Shown piece after piece: positions 10,606 to 19,523 of a stretch of 64,000 bases of DNA (the first letter of the stretch is position 1; the number at the start of each line of letters is the position of its first letter). This DNA is from CAWJTV01 sp963845695 (lineage in GTDB: Bacteria > Planctomycetota > Planctomycetia > Isosphaerales > Isosphaeraceae). Under the pieces are notes generated by a model. The model ran no database searches. It was given only the letters and a program-made list of their open reading frames with translations, and was not told where the DNA came from. A program made the position numbers and the translations under genes. Location of the stretch: the NCBI GenBank assembly GCA_963845695.1, contig CAWJTQ010000002.1:310001-374000 (forward strand), in the 5' to 3' direction.

Positions 10606-11187
10606 GGCCCGGCCCCAGCCGTTCGCGCAGCTTGGCGACCGCACGCCCGAAAAGCTTCTGAGCACAATCGTCCGAAATCCCGAGCCTCGAACCGATCTCC
10701 CCGAACGAGAGGTTTTCCCACAGGCGCCCATGAATGGCCGCTCGATAATGCTCCGGCAACGCACTTAGCGCCGCGTCCATCGCCTCGTTGGAAGCCTCTC
10801 GTTGGACGACAACACTCGGCGGCGTCATGGAGTCGGGAATCGCTCCGCCACCGCTTCCGGACTCCAGCCGCGCCGGGATGGGTCGCCGTCGTGCCTTGAT
10901 CAACGTGTGGATGAGGATGACTCGGAGCCAGGCGCGGAGCTGAGCCGCGGTGCAGCCTTCGAATTGGGCGAAACCACGCCATCCCTCGAGGATTGTGTCC
11001 TGGACCAAGTCCGACGTGGCCGGCCCACCGCCCCCCTTCGCCCAACGATTCTTCCCCACGACCAGTCGGAGATACTGACGGCATGCCTCCAGCGCCCCCA
11101 GCGCGCCGTGGGATCTCCCCGCCTCGCCGCGGCGAGTGCCTCATCACTTCCCGTAGGATCGACGTCGAGGCGGCTGACCGTTGCCAT
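10592..11187 (-). CDS. ECF-type sigma factor (cassette A), frameshifted in a homopolymer
   Basis: The protein runs from MATVSRLDVD through LAAARRGDPTARWGALEACRQ-like sequence, a region 2 with GPATSDLVQDTILEGWRGF and LRAWLRVILIHTLIKARR, and a region 4 with LSALPEHYRAAIHGRLWENLSFGEIGSRLGISDDCAQKLFGRAVAKL. The frame breaks at the C5 run at 11095-11099; one extra base there restores a continuous protein matching the paralogue at 29823-30431. The stop codon lies inside the start of the kinase gene (14-base overlap). ECF groups linked to Ser/Thr kinases are known in planctomycetes; no anti-sigma factor is visible, so the kinase is the likely regulator (inference). Confidence 0.85.
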
Positions 11188-11387
11188 GGTCGTCGAGCCC
11201 TCCGCGGCTCTTTGCAATTGCAGTCCAATCATGGGTGCTCTTGCCTGGTGAGTATGACTCATGGTCTGTGAAAAAATCAAGTTCTATGCCCGGAAAGACG
11301 TAAGTGGGAATCACCGAGAATGTTGTGACGGGAGGTCATCATTGCCGGTCGTGGCGCCGATGTCGTTTCTTTTCGAAAGATGTGCGC

Positions 11388-11460
11388 CTCAGTTCGGATT
11401 TTCGTCCCGGATGGCCCTATCGAGTAGAGCGATGACAGTGAGCGACAGCGAGACGACTCG
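11388..11460 (-). promoter_or_regulatory. conserved upstream block of sigma/kinase cassette A
   Basis: Read on the minus strand this block contains TCTCGCTGTCGCTCACTGTC, then TCATCG, a GCCAT and GACGAAAATCCGAA. The same order of elements stands before cassette B at 30616-30691. The protein-coding sequences start about 200-270 bases further on. Conservation in a non-coding position before two paralogous operons suggests a promoter or leader element, possibly recognised by the cassette's own sigma factor (inference). Confidence 0.5.
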
Positions 11461-11627
11461 CCGCCCAGGAGTTCGAGGACAGTCGGCGCCGCTGTTCTCT
11501 GACAAGAAAATAACATCGATATCTCTTGGAGCCATTGCACCCCATTCTCGAGCGCGACTCCAGGCGGTTGAAACCCTAGCACATGCGCGTTGATCTGTGG
11601 GCCCGGTGTCAGGAAACGAGGGAGATC

Positions 11628-12008
11628 ATGGCCAAACTCGCTGCCTTTTTCGTCGGCTTGAACGCCGCTATTCACGTCGCGATCTCGGTCGTCGAGATGT
11701 TTTTCTGGACGAGGCCCGAGGTCTACCAACGGCTCTTTCCCGACTTCGATGAGACGCAAGCCCGCGTCATCGAGCCGATCGTCCAGAATGTTGGACTCTA
11801 CAATGGGTTTATCGCGGCCGGCCTGATCTGGGGGCTATTCGCCCGGCGAATGGCCTTCTCGATCCGCGTGTTCTTCCTTTCCTGCGTGATCATCGCCGGG
11901 ATCTTCGGGGCGCTCACGTTGAAGAAGCCGACGACTCTGGCACTTCAGTCGTTACCGGCGACCATTGCGCTCGTCCTCGCCTACGTCTCACGCTCCAAGC
12001 CTGAGTAA
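11628..12008 (+). CDS. DUF1304 family small membrane protein
   Basis: A 126-residue protein with four predicted membrane helices (MAKLAAFFVGLNAAIHVAIS; GLYNGFIAAGLIWGLF; IRVFFLSCVIIAGIFGALTL; LQSLPATIALVLAYV). The helix spacing, the EMFFW after helix 1 and the VGLYNGFIAAGL segment are typical of DUF1304 proteins. The start at 11628 is chosen because GAGGGAG precedes it; an in-frame ATG 45 bases earlier lacks a binding site. The catalase-like gene follows after 65 bases on the same strand, and the sigma factor of cassette A is divergent upstream. The family has no established biochemical function. Confidence 0.8.
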   Translation: MAKLAAFFVGLNAAIHVAISVVEMFFWTRPEVYQRLFPDFDETQARVIEPIVQNVGLYNGFIAAGLIWGLFARRMAFSIRVFFLSCVIIAGIFGALTLKKPTTLALQSLPATIALVLAYVSRSKPE

Positions 12009-12073
12009 CGTCTTCGTGGGTTGAGTCCGTTCGCAACGATACTTGAACTTCGACGCACTTGAGGATCAAGAGC

Positions 12074-13141
12074 ATGAACACCCGTAACATCCGGAACAAG
12101 CTTGGCATCGAACAGCCTCCTGATCGCGAATCTGAGGCCATTACCAGAATCATCGAGATCGAGCGTCAACTCCTTCAGCGGAAAATCGACAAGGGCCATC
12201 TCTCCGCGCCACGGCACCCTGTGCCGCGGGGGCAGCACCCCAAACATCATGGTTGCGTGCGGGCCGAGTTCGTCATCGCCGACGACCTTCCCGAATCGCT
12301 GAGGTTTGGCCTGTTTCAGGAAGCCAGCAAGTGCTTCCCCGCCTGGATTCGGTTTTCGAATGCCCGGGTCCAGGACGACCAACATCCCGGCGGTCACGGC
12401 ATGGCGATCAAGCTCATGGACGTGGCTGGCGAGAAGCTCCTGGAGGGTGAGGAAGACGCCCAGACCCACGACTTCGTGCTTCTCGATAGCCCTGTCTTCT
12501 TCATCAAGAACGCGATCGAGTACGCGAGGTTCGAAGAAGCGGTGTTGAAGATGGAAGATTCCTGGCTCGGCTTGGTCTCTCTGGCCCGCTATTTCCTGAC
12601 CCATCCTTTCGAATTCCTCATCCTGCGGAAGATTGAGAAAAACGTCTCCACAAATCCGCTCGAGACGTCGTACTGGAGCACGACGGCTTACAAACTGGGT
12701 GCTGGGGCTGTGAAGTACCTGGCTCGCCCAAGGCTTGAGGATCTGCCGATCGCGGCCGAGTCGCCTTCGGTTGACCAGCTCCGTTATGCGATGAAACGGA
12801 ACCTGGAGCTCCGAGACGTCACCTTCGACTTCCTTGTTCAACGCCAGGGCGATCCCGTGAAGAACCCGATCGAAGATCCGACCCGTGAGTGGGACGCGGA
12901 GGATTCGCCTTTCGAGAAGGTGGCGACCATTCGTATTCCCCGTCAGACCTTCGACAGTGAGGCCCAGATGGAGTTCTGCCAGAATCTGGTCTTCAATCCT
13001 TGGCGGGTGCTTCCCGACCATGAGCCGCTCGGCGGGATCAACCGCGTTCGGAAGGCAGTCTACTTGGCACTCTCGGACATGAGGCATCGGAAGAACAAGG
13101 TCACGTATCACGAGCCGTCGCCCGGGCTCATCGCAACGTGA
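12074..13141 (+). CDS. catalase-like haem protein
   Basis: A 355-residue member of the short catalase-like family. The diagnostic parts are HGCVRAEFVIADDLPESLR, the core CFPAWIRFSNAR, the GGHGMAIKLMD loop, and HDFVLLDSPVFFIKN. It lacks the length and C-terminal domains of true catalases (about 480 residues or more), so peroxide dismutation cannot be assumed; relatives act on lipid peroxides or are uncharacterised. No signal peptide is visible. The ATG at 12074 has GAGG nine bases upstream. It probably shares a transcript with the DUF1304 gene just before it. Confidence 0.8.
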   Translation: MNTRNIRNKLGIEQPPDRESEAITRIIEIERQLLQRKIDKGHLSAPRHPVPRGQHPKHHGCVRAEFVIADDLPESLRFGLFQEASKCFPAWIRFSNARVQDDQHPGGHGMAIKLMDVAGEKLLEGEEDAQTHDFVLLDSPVFFIKNAIEYARFEEAVLKMEDSWLGLVSLARYFLTHPFEFLILRKIEKNVSTNPLETSYWSTTAYKLGAGAVKYLARPRLEDLPIAAESPSVDQLRYAMKRNLELRDVTFDFLVQRQGDPVKNPIEDPTREWDAEDSPFEKVATIRIPRQTFDSEAQMEFCQNLVFNPWRVLPDHEPLGGINRVRKAVYLALSDMRHRKNKVTYHEPSPGLIAT

Positions 13142-13377
13142 TGACGCGAAGCCGCGCGGAGGGAAGACCGGCGTTCGACTCAAATCAACGTGTCAGCGGG
13201 ATTCTCTACGATCCCAGTTGATACCGCCTGTCTCGGGTTGATACCAAACGGGGCCAGGTTTATCGATGATGCGAGATCGGCTGGCGGAGCTGTCCGCAAG
13301 CCTTTGCGTTTCATCCTGCTGGGCGCGGGAGTCGACGGACTGGACGCCAGTCACCAGAAGAGTCGGGGGATCTGACG

Positions 13378-14409
13378 ATGGAAAAGCGACGACATGGCTT
13401 CACGCTCATCGAGCTCCTGGTCGTGATCGCGATCATCGCGGTCTTGATCGCCTTGTTGCTCCCGGCGGTCCAGGCCGCGCGGGAGGCGGCGCGGCGGGCC
13501 CAGTGCACCAACAACCTGAAGCAACTGGGCCTGGCGATCCATAACTATGAGTCGACGCACGCGATGCTCCCGCTGGGCCGAGTTTGGGGGCCGTTGCCGG
13601 GCATCTTGTTCCCCGCGTTTTTCATGGGCGCCCAGAACACAACGTGGTTCACGCAGATGCTCGGCCAGTTCGAGCAGCAGGCGCTCTACAACGCCTACAA
13701 CTTCGACACCGGCATCGAAGGGCCGCCGGGTGTCGATGGGATGCCGATCGGAATCGCCATCAATTCGACGATCTATGGCACAAGACTGAGCGCCTTCCTG
13801 TGTCCGAGCGACAACGAGCGTGATCTCACGTTGGTCTGGCCGACCAACGGCTATCCGATCCGAGGGACCCGGGGAAACTACGTCGTGAGCTGGGGGAACA
13901 CGCAGTGGGGCCAGCAGAACTCGGCGGGCGGCGCGGCCACGCTCCACCTGCCGGTGGTCTATCTGCGATCGGCGTTCGGGCACAACCCCATCCGGCTGGC
14001 CTCGGTCACCGACGGCACCAGCGGGACGGTCTTCACGGCTGAGACGCTTCAGGGCCGGGACAACGATGTCCGGGGCGCTGTCTGGACCCTGGGAGCGGTG
14101 TTCATGAGCCGGTACCCTCCGAATAGCTCGCGGGATTACTACGGCGTCGCGGATCCGGCCAGCGGCGGCGGCGACCGGCTGGGCGATGGATTCTGCGTCA
14201 ACCTCCCCGGCGAGAAGCTACCTTGTGTGACGGTCCCGTACCCATTCTACGACTTCTACTCCGGCTCTCGCAGCCGGCACCCGGGCGGCGTCAATGCCGG
14301 TTTCGGCGACGGCTCCGTGCGGTTCATCAAGGACACGATCAACTCGATCGTCTGGATCGACCTGAATACGATCCAGGGCGGAGAGGTCCTCTCGTCCGAT
14401 TCGTATTGA
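13378..14409 (+). CDS. DUF1559 prepilin-like protein (type II secretion pseudopilin family), first copy
   Basis: The N-terminus MEKRRHGFTLIELLVVIAII is a textbook prepilin leader: basic start, Gly-Phe cleavage site, Glu at +5 and a long hydrophobic helix. The conserved continuation LLLPAVQAAREAARRAQC and NNLKQLGLAIHNYES identify DUF1559, and the C-terminus has HPGGVNAGFGDGSVRF, the H-x9-DG motif. Such proteins are massively expanded in planctomycetes and are processed by a prepilin peptidase, anchored in the inner membrane and assumed to extend into the periplasm. A kinase gene follows 31 bases downstream, and the same pseudopilin-kinase order recurs at 18460-25072. Confidence 0.95.
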   Translation: MEKRRHGFTLIELLVVIAIIAVLIALLLPAVQAAREAARRAQCTNNLKQLGLAIHNYESTHAMLPLGRVWGPLPGILFPAFFMGAQNTTWFTQMLGQFEQQALYNAYNFDTGIEGPPGVDGMPIGIAINSTIYGTRLSAFLCPSDNERDLTLVWPTNGYPIRGTRGNYVVSWGNTQWGQQNSAGGAATLHLPVVYLRSAFGHNPIRLASVTDGTSGTVFTAETLQGRDNDVRGAVWTLGAVFMSRYPPNSSRDYYGVADPASGGGDRLGDGFCVNLPGEKLPCVTVPYPFYDFYSGSRSRHPGGVNAGFGDGSVRFIKDTINSIVWIDLNTIQGGEVLSSDSY

Positions 14410-14440
14410 CCGGATCAGGCCCTTCACCGAGGTCGCACCG

Positions 14441-17400
14441 ATGCCAGTCTCGCACGCCGACCCGACCACGGACCATGTCCCGGACGAGACGAATCCCCTG
14501 GACGCGCCGGCCTCTGTGGCCGTCTTGTCGTCCCCCATGACGGCCGACTTCCACGACTCCACGCCCTCCCGCGGCGCCATCCCTGAGTTGAGGCACGAGC
14601 GATTCCGCATCGGCGACCAGCTCGGCGAGGGGGGAATGGGGGTTGTCTACCACGCCCACGACAACCGCGACGGCCGCGAGGTGGCGCTCAAGCTCATGAA
14701 AGCGACCCTCGCCGGCTCGGCACGTCGCCGGTTCGAGCGCGAGTTCCGCTCGCTGTCGGCGCTGCAACATCCCCACTGCCTCAGGGTCTTCGACTACGGG
14801 GAGCTGGCGGGCGGACCGTTCTTCACCATGGAGCTGTTCCAGGGCCGACCAATCACCAGCCTGGCCGGCCGGGGTGTCGAGGCGGTCCTCGAACCGCTCA
14901 TCCAGTTGACGCAGGCCCTCGACTACATTCACAACCACGGGATCATTCACCGCGATATCAAGCCGTCGAATATCCTCGTCCGCCCGGCCACCCGGCCCGA
15001 TAGCTCGCCCGGCTTCGAAGTCAAGCTGATGGACTTCGGCCTGGCCAAGTTCTACGGGGTGAAGTCCTCACTGTCGGCCGAGGCTGGCTTCGCCGGGACC
15101 GTTGCCTACTGCGCGCCGGAGCAGCTCAACCTCGACGAGCTGGACCATCGGGCCGACCTCTACTGCCTGGGACTCGTCGCCTACGAAGTCCTGAGCGGCC
15201 GCTATGCCTTCCCCGACGCGCGGCTGGCCGGCATGCGTCCCTTGATGCAGGCGCAGCTCAATGACAAGCCGAAGCCACTGAGGGACGTGAACCCGGACGT
15301 TCCCGCGCCGATCGCCGACGCGGTGATGAAGTACCTTCGCAAACAGCCGAGGCGCCGGCCCGACTCCGCCGGCCTGCTCCGCTCGGCGATCGCCGGATTT
15401 CTGGGTATCGACGAGCAAACTGCGGTCACCGGAGTCTCCATGCCGTTGCTGCGGCCGGGGTTGTCGGTGACCGGCTTCGTCTGCCGCGCCAGCGAGCAGG
15501 AGCTGATCCACGACGTCCTGCGCCGGTGCCTCCGGCCCGGCTTGACCGAGACGCTCGGCGAGATCCCCGCCTCGGTCATTGTCATCAGCGGCGAGCCGGG
15601 CATCGGCAAGAGCAGCGTCGTCCAGGAGGCCGAACGCATCGCACGCGGCCACGGCTGTCAGGTCTACGAGGGGCGTTGCTTCGACGGCAACTTGTCCCCC
15701 TTCCAGCCGTTCGTCGAGATCATCCGGCAGCTCATCGCCGAGTTGAGACTCCAGGAGCGCCGCGAAGCGGTGGCAGCCGACGAGGATTTCACCGGCACCC
15801 ATGTCGCCGGACTCCCCGCCGAGTCGCTGGTGCGCCTGCTGGGGATTGTCAATGACTACCGCGGCGAGCTCCTCCGCATCGCGCCCGAGCTCCGCAAATA
15901 CCTGCCGGGCGAGGCTTACCAGCACGTCGATTTCGGCCGCGAGGCCGACTACATCTACCGTGCACTGGCGGCCTTCTTCCTGGAGATTTCCACGTTGCAG
16001 CCGGTCTGCCTCAGCTTCGAAGACTTGCAATGGGCCGACAAGAGCTCGCTCGACCTCTTGCGGCACCTGGCCGCCGCGCTGGCCAACGCACGGCACTCGG
16101 CCGATCGTTCGACGATCGCGCCACGGCTGGTAATCGTCGCCTCGGCCCGCATCGGCTACGCGACGCTCGAAGCCCTGCTGGCGCAGCTCCGCGAGCCGCG
16201 TCATCTTCTGGAGCTTCTCCTGTCGCCCTTGACCGAGACCGAGACCCGCGAGCTGATCGCCCTCCGCCTGAATTGCCAGCCAGCGGAGTTGGCGCACGAC
16301 CTCGTGGCACGCGTGCACTCCGTGTGCGGCGGGAACCCGTTCTTCGTGGCGGAGACGGTGCGGGATTGGTTCGATAAGCAGGCGATCACGCGGAGCGAGA
16401 GCGGCTGGGTGTTGACGACCGAGGCGGCCGACTCGACCGACCTGCCCGAGACCGTGCGCGACGTGATGAGGCTGCGGTTGCAAGGCTTGCCGCCGAAGGT
16501 CCAGCAGGTCGTGAGCGCGGCGGCGGTGATCGGGGCGGTGGTGGATCTCGATTTCTTGAGAGACGCCCTACCGGATCTCAGCGAGAGCGACGTGCTCGAC
16601 GCGATCGACGTACTGCTGCCGCGCCGGGTCTTCCGCGAGACGGGGAACGCCGGCCGTGTCGAGTTCGTGCACGACCTGCTCCGCGAACAACCGTATGGCG
16701 ATCTCTCGGCGTCTCGGCGTCGGAGTTTGCACCGTCGCGTGGGTGAGCTGCTCGAAAACCGGCGGGCGAAGGGAGAGACGATTGCCCCGGCGATCCTGGC
16801 CGACCACTTCCGCAATGCCGAAGACCGGGCGAAGGGCTTCGCCTACACGATTGAGGCCGCGGCGTCGGCCCTCGAAGCGTATGCCTTCAACAACGCGGTC
16901 GTCCAGTTGAAAGACGCCGAGCGGCTCTTGCCCTCTGACGCCGACGCAGCCACGAGATATCGCCTCTGGGACATGCTCGGAACCGCTTGCGGCTCGTCGG
17001 GTCGGCTCGACGACGCGATCGAAGCGTACACACACGCCCTCGAGCAAGCTAGCGACTGCTTTGATCGAGCAACAGCTCAACGTGGGATCGGTGAGGCGTA
17101 TCACCGGAAGGGTGAGTGGCACGCCGCCATGCGCCATTTCAAAACCGCCGTGAGTGAGGTCGGATATCCTCGCCCTCACGGCGTCATGGGACTCATCTTC
17201 GGCATCTGGCGGGCTTCCGTTTACTTCCACATGATGCCATCGTGGCTCTCCTTGGGCAGGAAGGGGCCGGATTTCGACCGACGGGTCGCGATCGCGATCG
17301 CGACCTACTTCCGCATGGCCCAGTCTCCGCCAGACGTCATCAGCTATTGTTACAACTCGTACAGTCTTGCCGCCCTGGCGAAACAGTCGGGGAAGCCCGA

Positions 17401-18424
17401 GCTCATCGCCTTGGGCTATTCGAAGATCTTCTATAGCTGGGGCATGTTCTCTCTCGGCCGGTTCATGAAGGGCTTCATGCGTTGTGCCGAAGACGCTGCG
17501 GATTCCTCCCGTCGAGGCGTAGTGAAGGCGTGGACTCAGGCGCACGTCGGTGGCGTCCACTACTTTGGAGGCCGACTCGGCGAGGCCGAGGCGGACCTGC
17601 ACGAGGCAATCGAGACTCTCGACAAGGTCGGGGACTGGTTCGGGTTCTTCTCCCACCACACCCTGAGACACCTGTATGCGGTCCGCGGCGACATCCCGAT
17701 GGAGCTCGCCGAGGCTGAGACCGAGATCGCAACCGGTAAGGAGCGTGGCGACGCGGAGTTCCTGGCTTATGGGCAATACGGAAAGGCCGTCGCCCTGGCC
17801 AGGGCCGGCCGGCACGAGGAGGCGAACGAGCTGGTGGGTCCCGCGGTCGAGTTGCTGGTCGCCCGCGATTCGCTCGCGCTGCTGATCGCGTACGCTCACC
17901 TCGGCTTCGTCCGCCTCCAGGCGTCTGACTACGCCGGCGCTCGTGCTGCACTCGAACAATCAAGAGATCGGATTATCCGGACGTACTCCCCGTTTGAATT
18001 TGCGGGCCTCACTTTCCCCTTGCTCGTCGAGAGCCTTCTCGGTCCCCGCTGGGCCGACGCGGACGGCGGGCCGAGCCGAGCCGTTGCCTGGAAAGCCTGG
18101 CGTGAGGCTCGCGTGGCCCGCTTCTTCGGCTGGCGTTATCCGAACTACGGTCCCCACGCCTTACGCGTGAGCGGCCGCGCCGCTTACGCTCGCGGCAAGA
18201 CCAGGAAGGCAGCCGGATACTTCGAGCGAGCGATCGTTGCCGCCGAGAAACTCGGTGCCCGCTACGACCTCGCCCGCGCTCTGCTCGACGCCTCCCGCGT
18301 GATTCCCGAGAAGGCCGACGATTACCGACGCCGCGGACAGCAGTTGCTCGACGAGCTGGGCGCCGTCGTGCCGGAGGCCGAGAGGGTGCAGGACTCGGTG
18401 CCAGTCGGCCCGTCGGAACGGTAG
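14441..18424 (+). CDS. Ser/Thr protein kinase fused to AAA ATPase and TPR region
   Basis: A 1327-residue cytoplasmic-looking protein. The kinase occupies about residues 55-320: LGEGGMGVVY, VALKLM (Lys84), HRDIKPSNILV (Asp172), MDFGLAKF (Asp198) and CAPEQLNLDELDHRADLY. A predicted ATPase follows, with Walker A GEPGIGKS (385-392) and Walker B VCLSFEDLQW (about 523-532), then a helical region and from about residue 800 TPR-like repeats (for example DAIEAYTHALEQASDCF and EADLHEAIETLDKVGDWF). This kinase-AAA-TPR order is like PknK-type and signal-transduction ATPases. No membrane helix is obvious. It lies between two pseudopilin genes with gaps of 31 and 35 bases, so a shared transcript is likely. 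Unlike its neighbours it is free of frameshifts. Confidence 0.9.
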   Translation: MPVSHADPTTDHVPDETNPLDAPASVAVLSSPMTADFHDSTPSRGAIPELRHERFRIGDQLGEGGMGVVYHAHDNRDGREVALKLMKATLAGSARRRFEREFRSLSALQHPHCLRVFDYGELAGGPFFTMELFQGRPITSLAGRGVEAVLEPLIQLTQALDYIHNHGIIHRDIKPSNILVRPATRPDSSPGFEVKLMDFGLAKFYGVKSSLSAEAGFAGTVAYCAPEQLNLDELDHRADLYCLGLVAYEVLSGRYAFPDARLAGMRPLMQAQLNDKPKPLRDVNPDVPAPIADAVMKYLRKQPRRRPDSAGLLRSAIAGFLGIDEQTAVTGVSMPLLRPGLSVTGFVCRASEQELIHDVLRRCLRPGLTETLGEIPASVIVISGEPGIGKSSVVQEAERIARGHGCQVYEGRCFDGNLSPFQPFVEIIRQLIAELRLQERREAVAADEDFTGTHVAGLPAESLVRLLGIVNDYRGELLRIAPELRKYLPGEAYQHVDFGREADYIYRALAAFFLEISTLQPVCLSFEDLQWADKSSLDLLRHLAAALANARHSADRSTIAPRLVIVASARIGYATLEALLAQLREPRHLLELLLSPLTETETRELIALRLNCQPAELAHDLVARVHSVCGGNPFFVAETVRDWFDKQAITRSESGWVLTTEAADSTDLPETVRDVMRLRLQGLPPKVQQVVSAAAVIGAVVDLDFLRDALPDLSESDVLDAIDVLLPRRVFRETGNAGRVEFVHDLLREQPYGDLSASRRRSLHRRVGELLENRRAKGETIAPAILADHFRNAEDRAKGFAYTIEAAASALEAYAFNNAVVQLKDAERLLPSDADAATRYRLWDMLGTACGSSGRLDDAIEAYTHALEQASDCFDRATAQRGIGEAYHRKGEWHAAMRHFKTAVSEVGYPRPHGVMGLIFGIWRASVYFHMMPSWLSLGRKGPDFDRRVAIAIATYFRMAQSPPDVISYCYNSYSLAALAKQSGKPELIALGYSKIFYSWGMFSLGRFMKGFMRCAEDAADSSRRGVVKAWTQAHVGGVHYFGGRLGEAEADLHEAIETLDKVGDWFGFFSHHTLRHLYAVRGDIPMELAEAETEIATGKERGDAEFLAYGQYGKAVALARAGRHEEANELVGPAVELLVARDSLALLIAYAHLGFVRLQASDYAGARAALEQSRDRIIRTYSPFEFAGLTFPLLVESLLGPRWADADGGPSRAVAWKAWREARVARFFGWRYPNYGPHALRVSGRAAYARGKTRKAAGYFERAIVAAEKLGARYDLARALLDASRVIPEKADDYRRRGQQLLDELGAVVPEAERVQDSVPVGPSER

Positions 18425-18459
18425 AGGCTCAGACCCGAAGGGCAAATCGAGGTACATCC

Positions 18460-19467
18460 ATGTTGAAAAAACGGAACGGTTTTACGCTCATCGAACTCCT
18501 CGTCGTCATCGCGATCATCGCGATCCTGATCGGCTTGTTGCTTCCCGCGGTCCAGGCTGCCCGGGAAGCCGCTCGCCGGGCCTCCTGTAATAACAATCTC
18601 AAGCAGATCGGTTTGGGCTTACACAACTACCATAACACCATGAACCGGTTCCCGTCGGCCCTGACCTACATCGCGGGATCACCCGACGTGCCTACTGGGG
18701 TCGGATCTCCCGAAGCCGCCATTCTCCCCTATCTGGAACAGAAGAATCTCCAGGATCTCCTGGATCCGAACCAGGCCTGGATCATGGTGAGCCCGACCGT
18801 GGCCCAGATGACGCTCAGTATGTTCATCTGCCCTTCTGATACGGGCCCGAGTCCCCACCACTACCCATTCTTCGACTCGTGGGGGCTGCCCGCGGGGTGG
18901 ACCTTCGGCAGCGATTCCTACGGCCTCAACAAGGGACTCAATGACGCGTGTTGTTTGTCCCCCGGGTTCGGGCCGGTCCCGACGACAGCGCTCTCCGGCC
19001 TGTTCGATTTCAACACCTTTCACCAGATCGTCGAGATCCAGGATGGGACCAGCAACACCTTCATGATGGGAGAGGCTGCGGGCGGGTTTCCGATCTGCCA
19101 CGGGATTGGGTGTTCCACGCCATATCCCAACGACCTCTCTGTCCACTTCTGGCTCGTGGGGGGGCATAGTCAGCCGCCGTGGGTGCTCCAGGGATTCGTC
19201 TACTCGGGGAACAAGTGCAGCACCGTCGAGCGACTGAACAAAGTACCGGTCACCGACGCGGTCCATGACGTGAGCCAAACGTTCAACTGCACGCCCAGCT
19301 TCCTCGGCGGTCCGCACTGGGTGACCAACTTCCGGAGCTTCCACCCCGGGGGCGCGAACTTCCTTTACGCGGATGGCTCGGTGCGCTGGGTCAGTCAGAC
19401 GATCGCCATGCCCACGTATCGGGCGCTCTCGACGATCCAGGGTGGAGAGGTCATGAGTAGCCAGTAA
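18460..19467 (+). CDS. DUF1559 prepilin-like protein, second copy
   Basis: A 335-residue pseudopilin-like protein starting MLKKRNGFTLIELLVVIAII with the Gly-Phe processing site and +5 Glu, followed by LLLPAVQAAREAARRASC and NNLKQIGLGLHNYHN. The tail HPGGANFLYADGSVRW gives the H-x9-DG motif, and the last residues (STIQGGEVMSSQ) mirror the end of the first copy. The middle is clearly diverged from the first copy, so this is not a recent duplication. It starts 35 bases after the kinase-AAA-TPR gene and is followed after 56 bases by the next kinase gene. Confidence 0.95.
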   Translation: MLKKRNGFTLIELLVVIAIIAILIGLLLPAVQAAREAARRASCNNNLKQIGLGLHNYHNTMNRFPSALTYIAGSPDVPTGVGSPEAAILPYLEQKNLQDLLDPNQAWIMVSPTVAQMTLSMFICPSDTGPSPHHYPFFDSWGLPAGWTFGSDSYGLNKGLNDACCLSPGFGPVPTTALSGLFDFNTFHQIVEIQDGTSNTFMMGEAAGGFPICHGIGCSTPYPNDLSVHFWLVGGHSQPPWVLQGFVYSGNKCSTVERLNKVPVTDAVHDVSQTFNCTPSFLGGPHWVTNFRSFHPGGANFLYADGSVRWVSQTIAMPTYRALSTIQGGEVMSSQ

Positions 19468-19523
19468 CCTGCGGTGAGATGCCCCAACAGTAGGGACACG
19501 GTGCCGAAAAGGCGGGGGCTATC

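Noticed and set aside
8686..10899. 737-residue open frame on the plus strand opposite kinase A
   Set aside because: It mirrors the kinase gene, lacks any family motif and is open only because of high third-position GC on the other strand.
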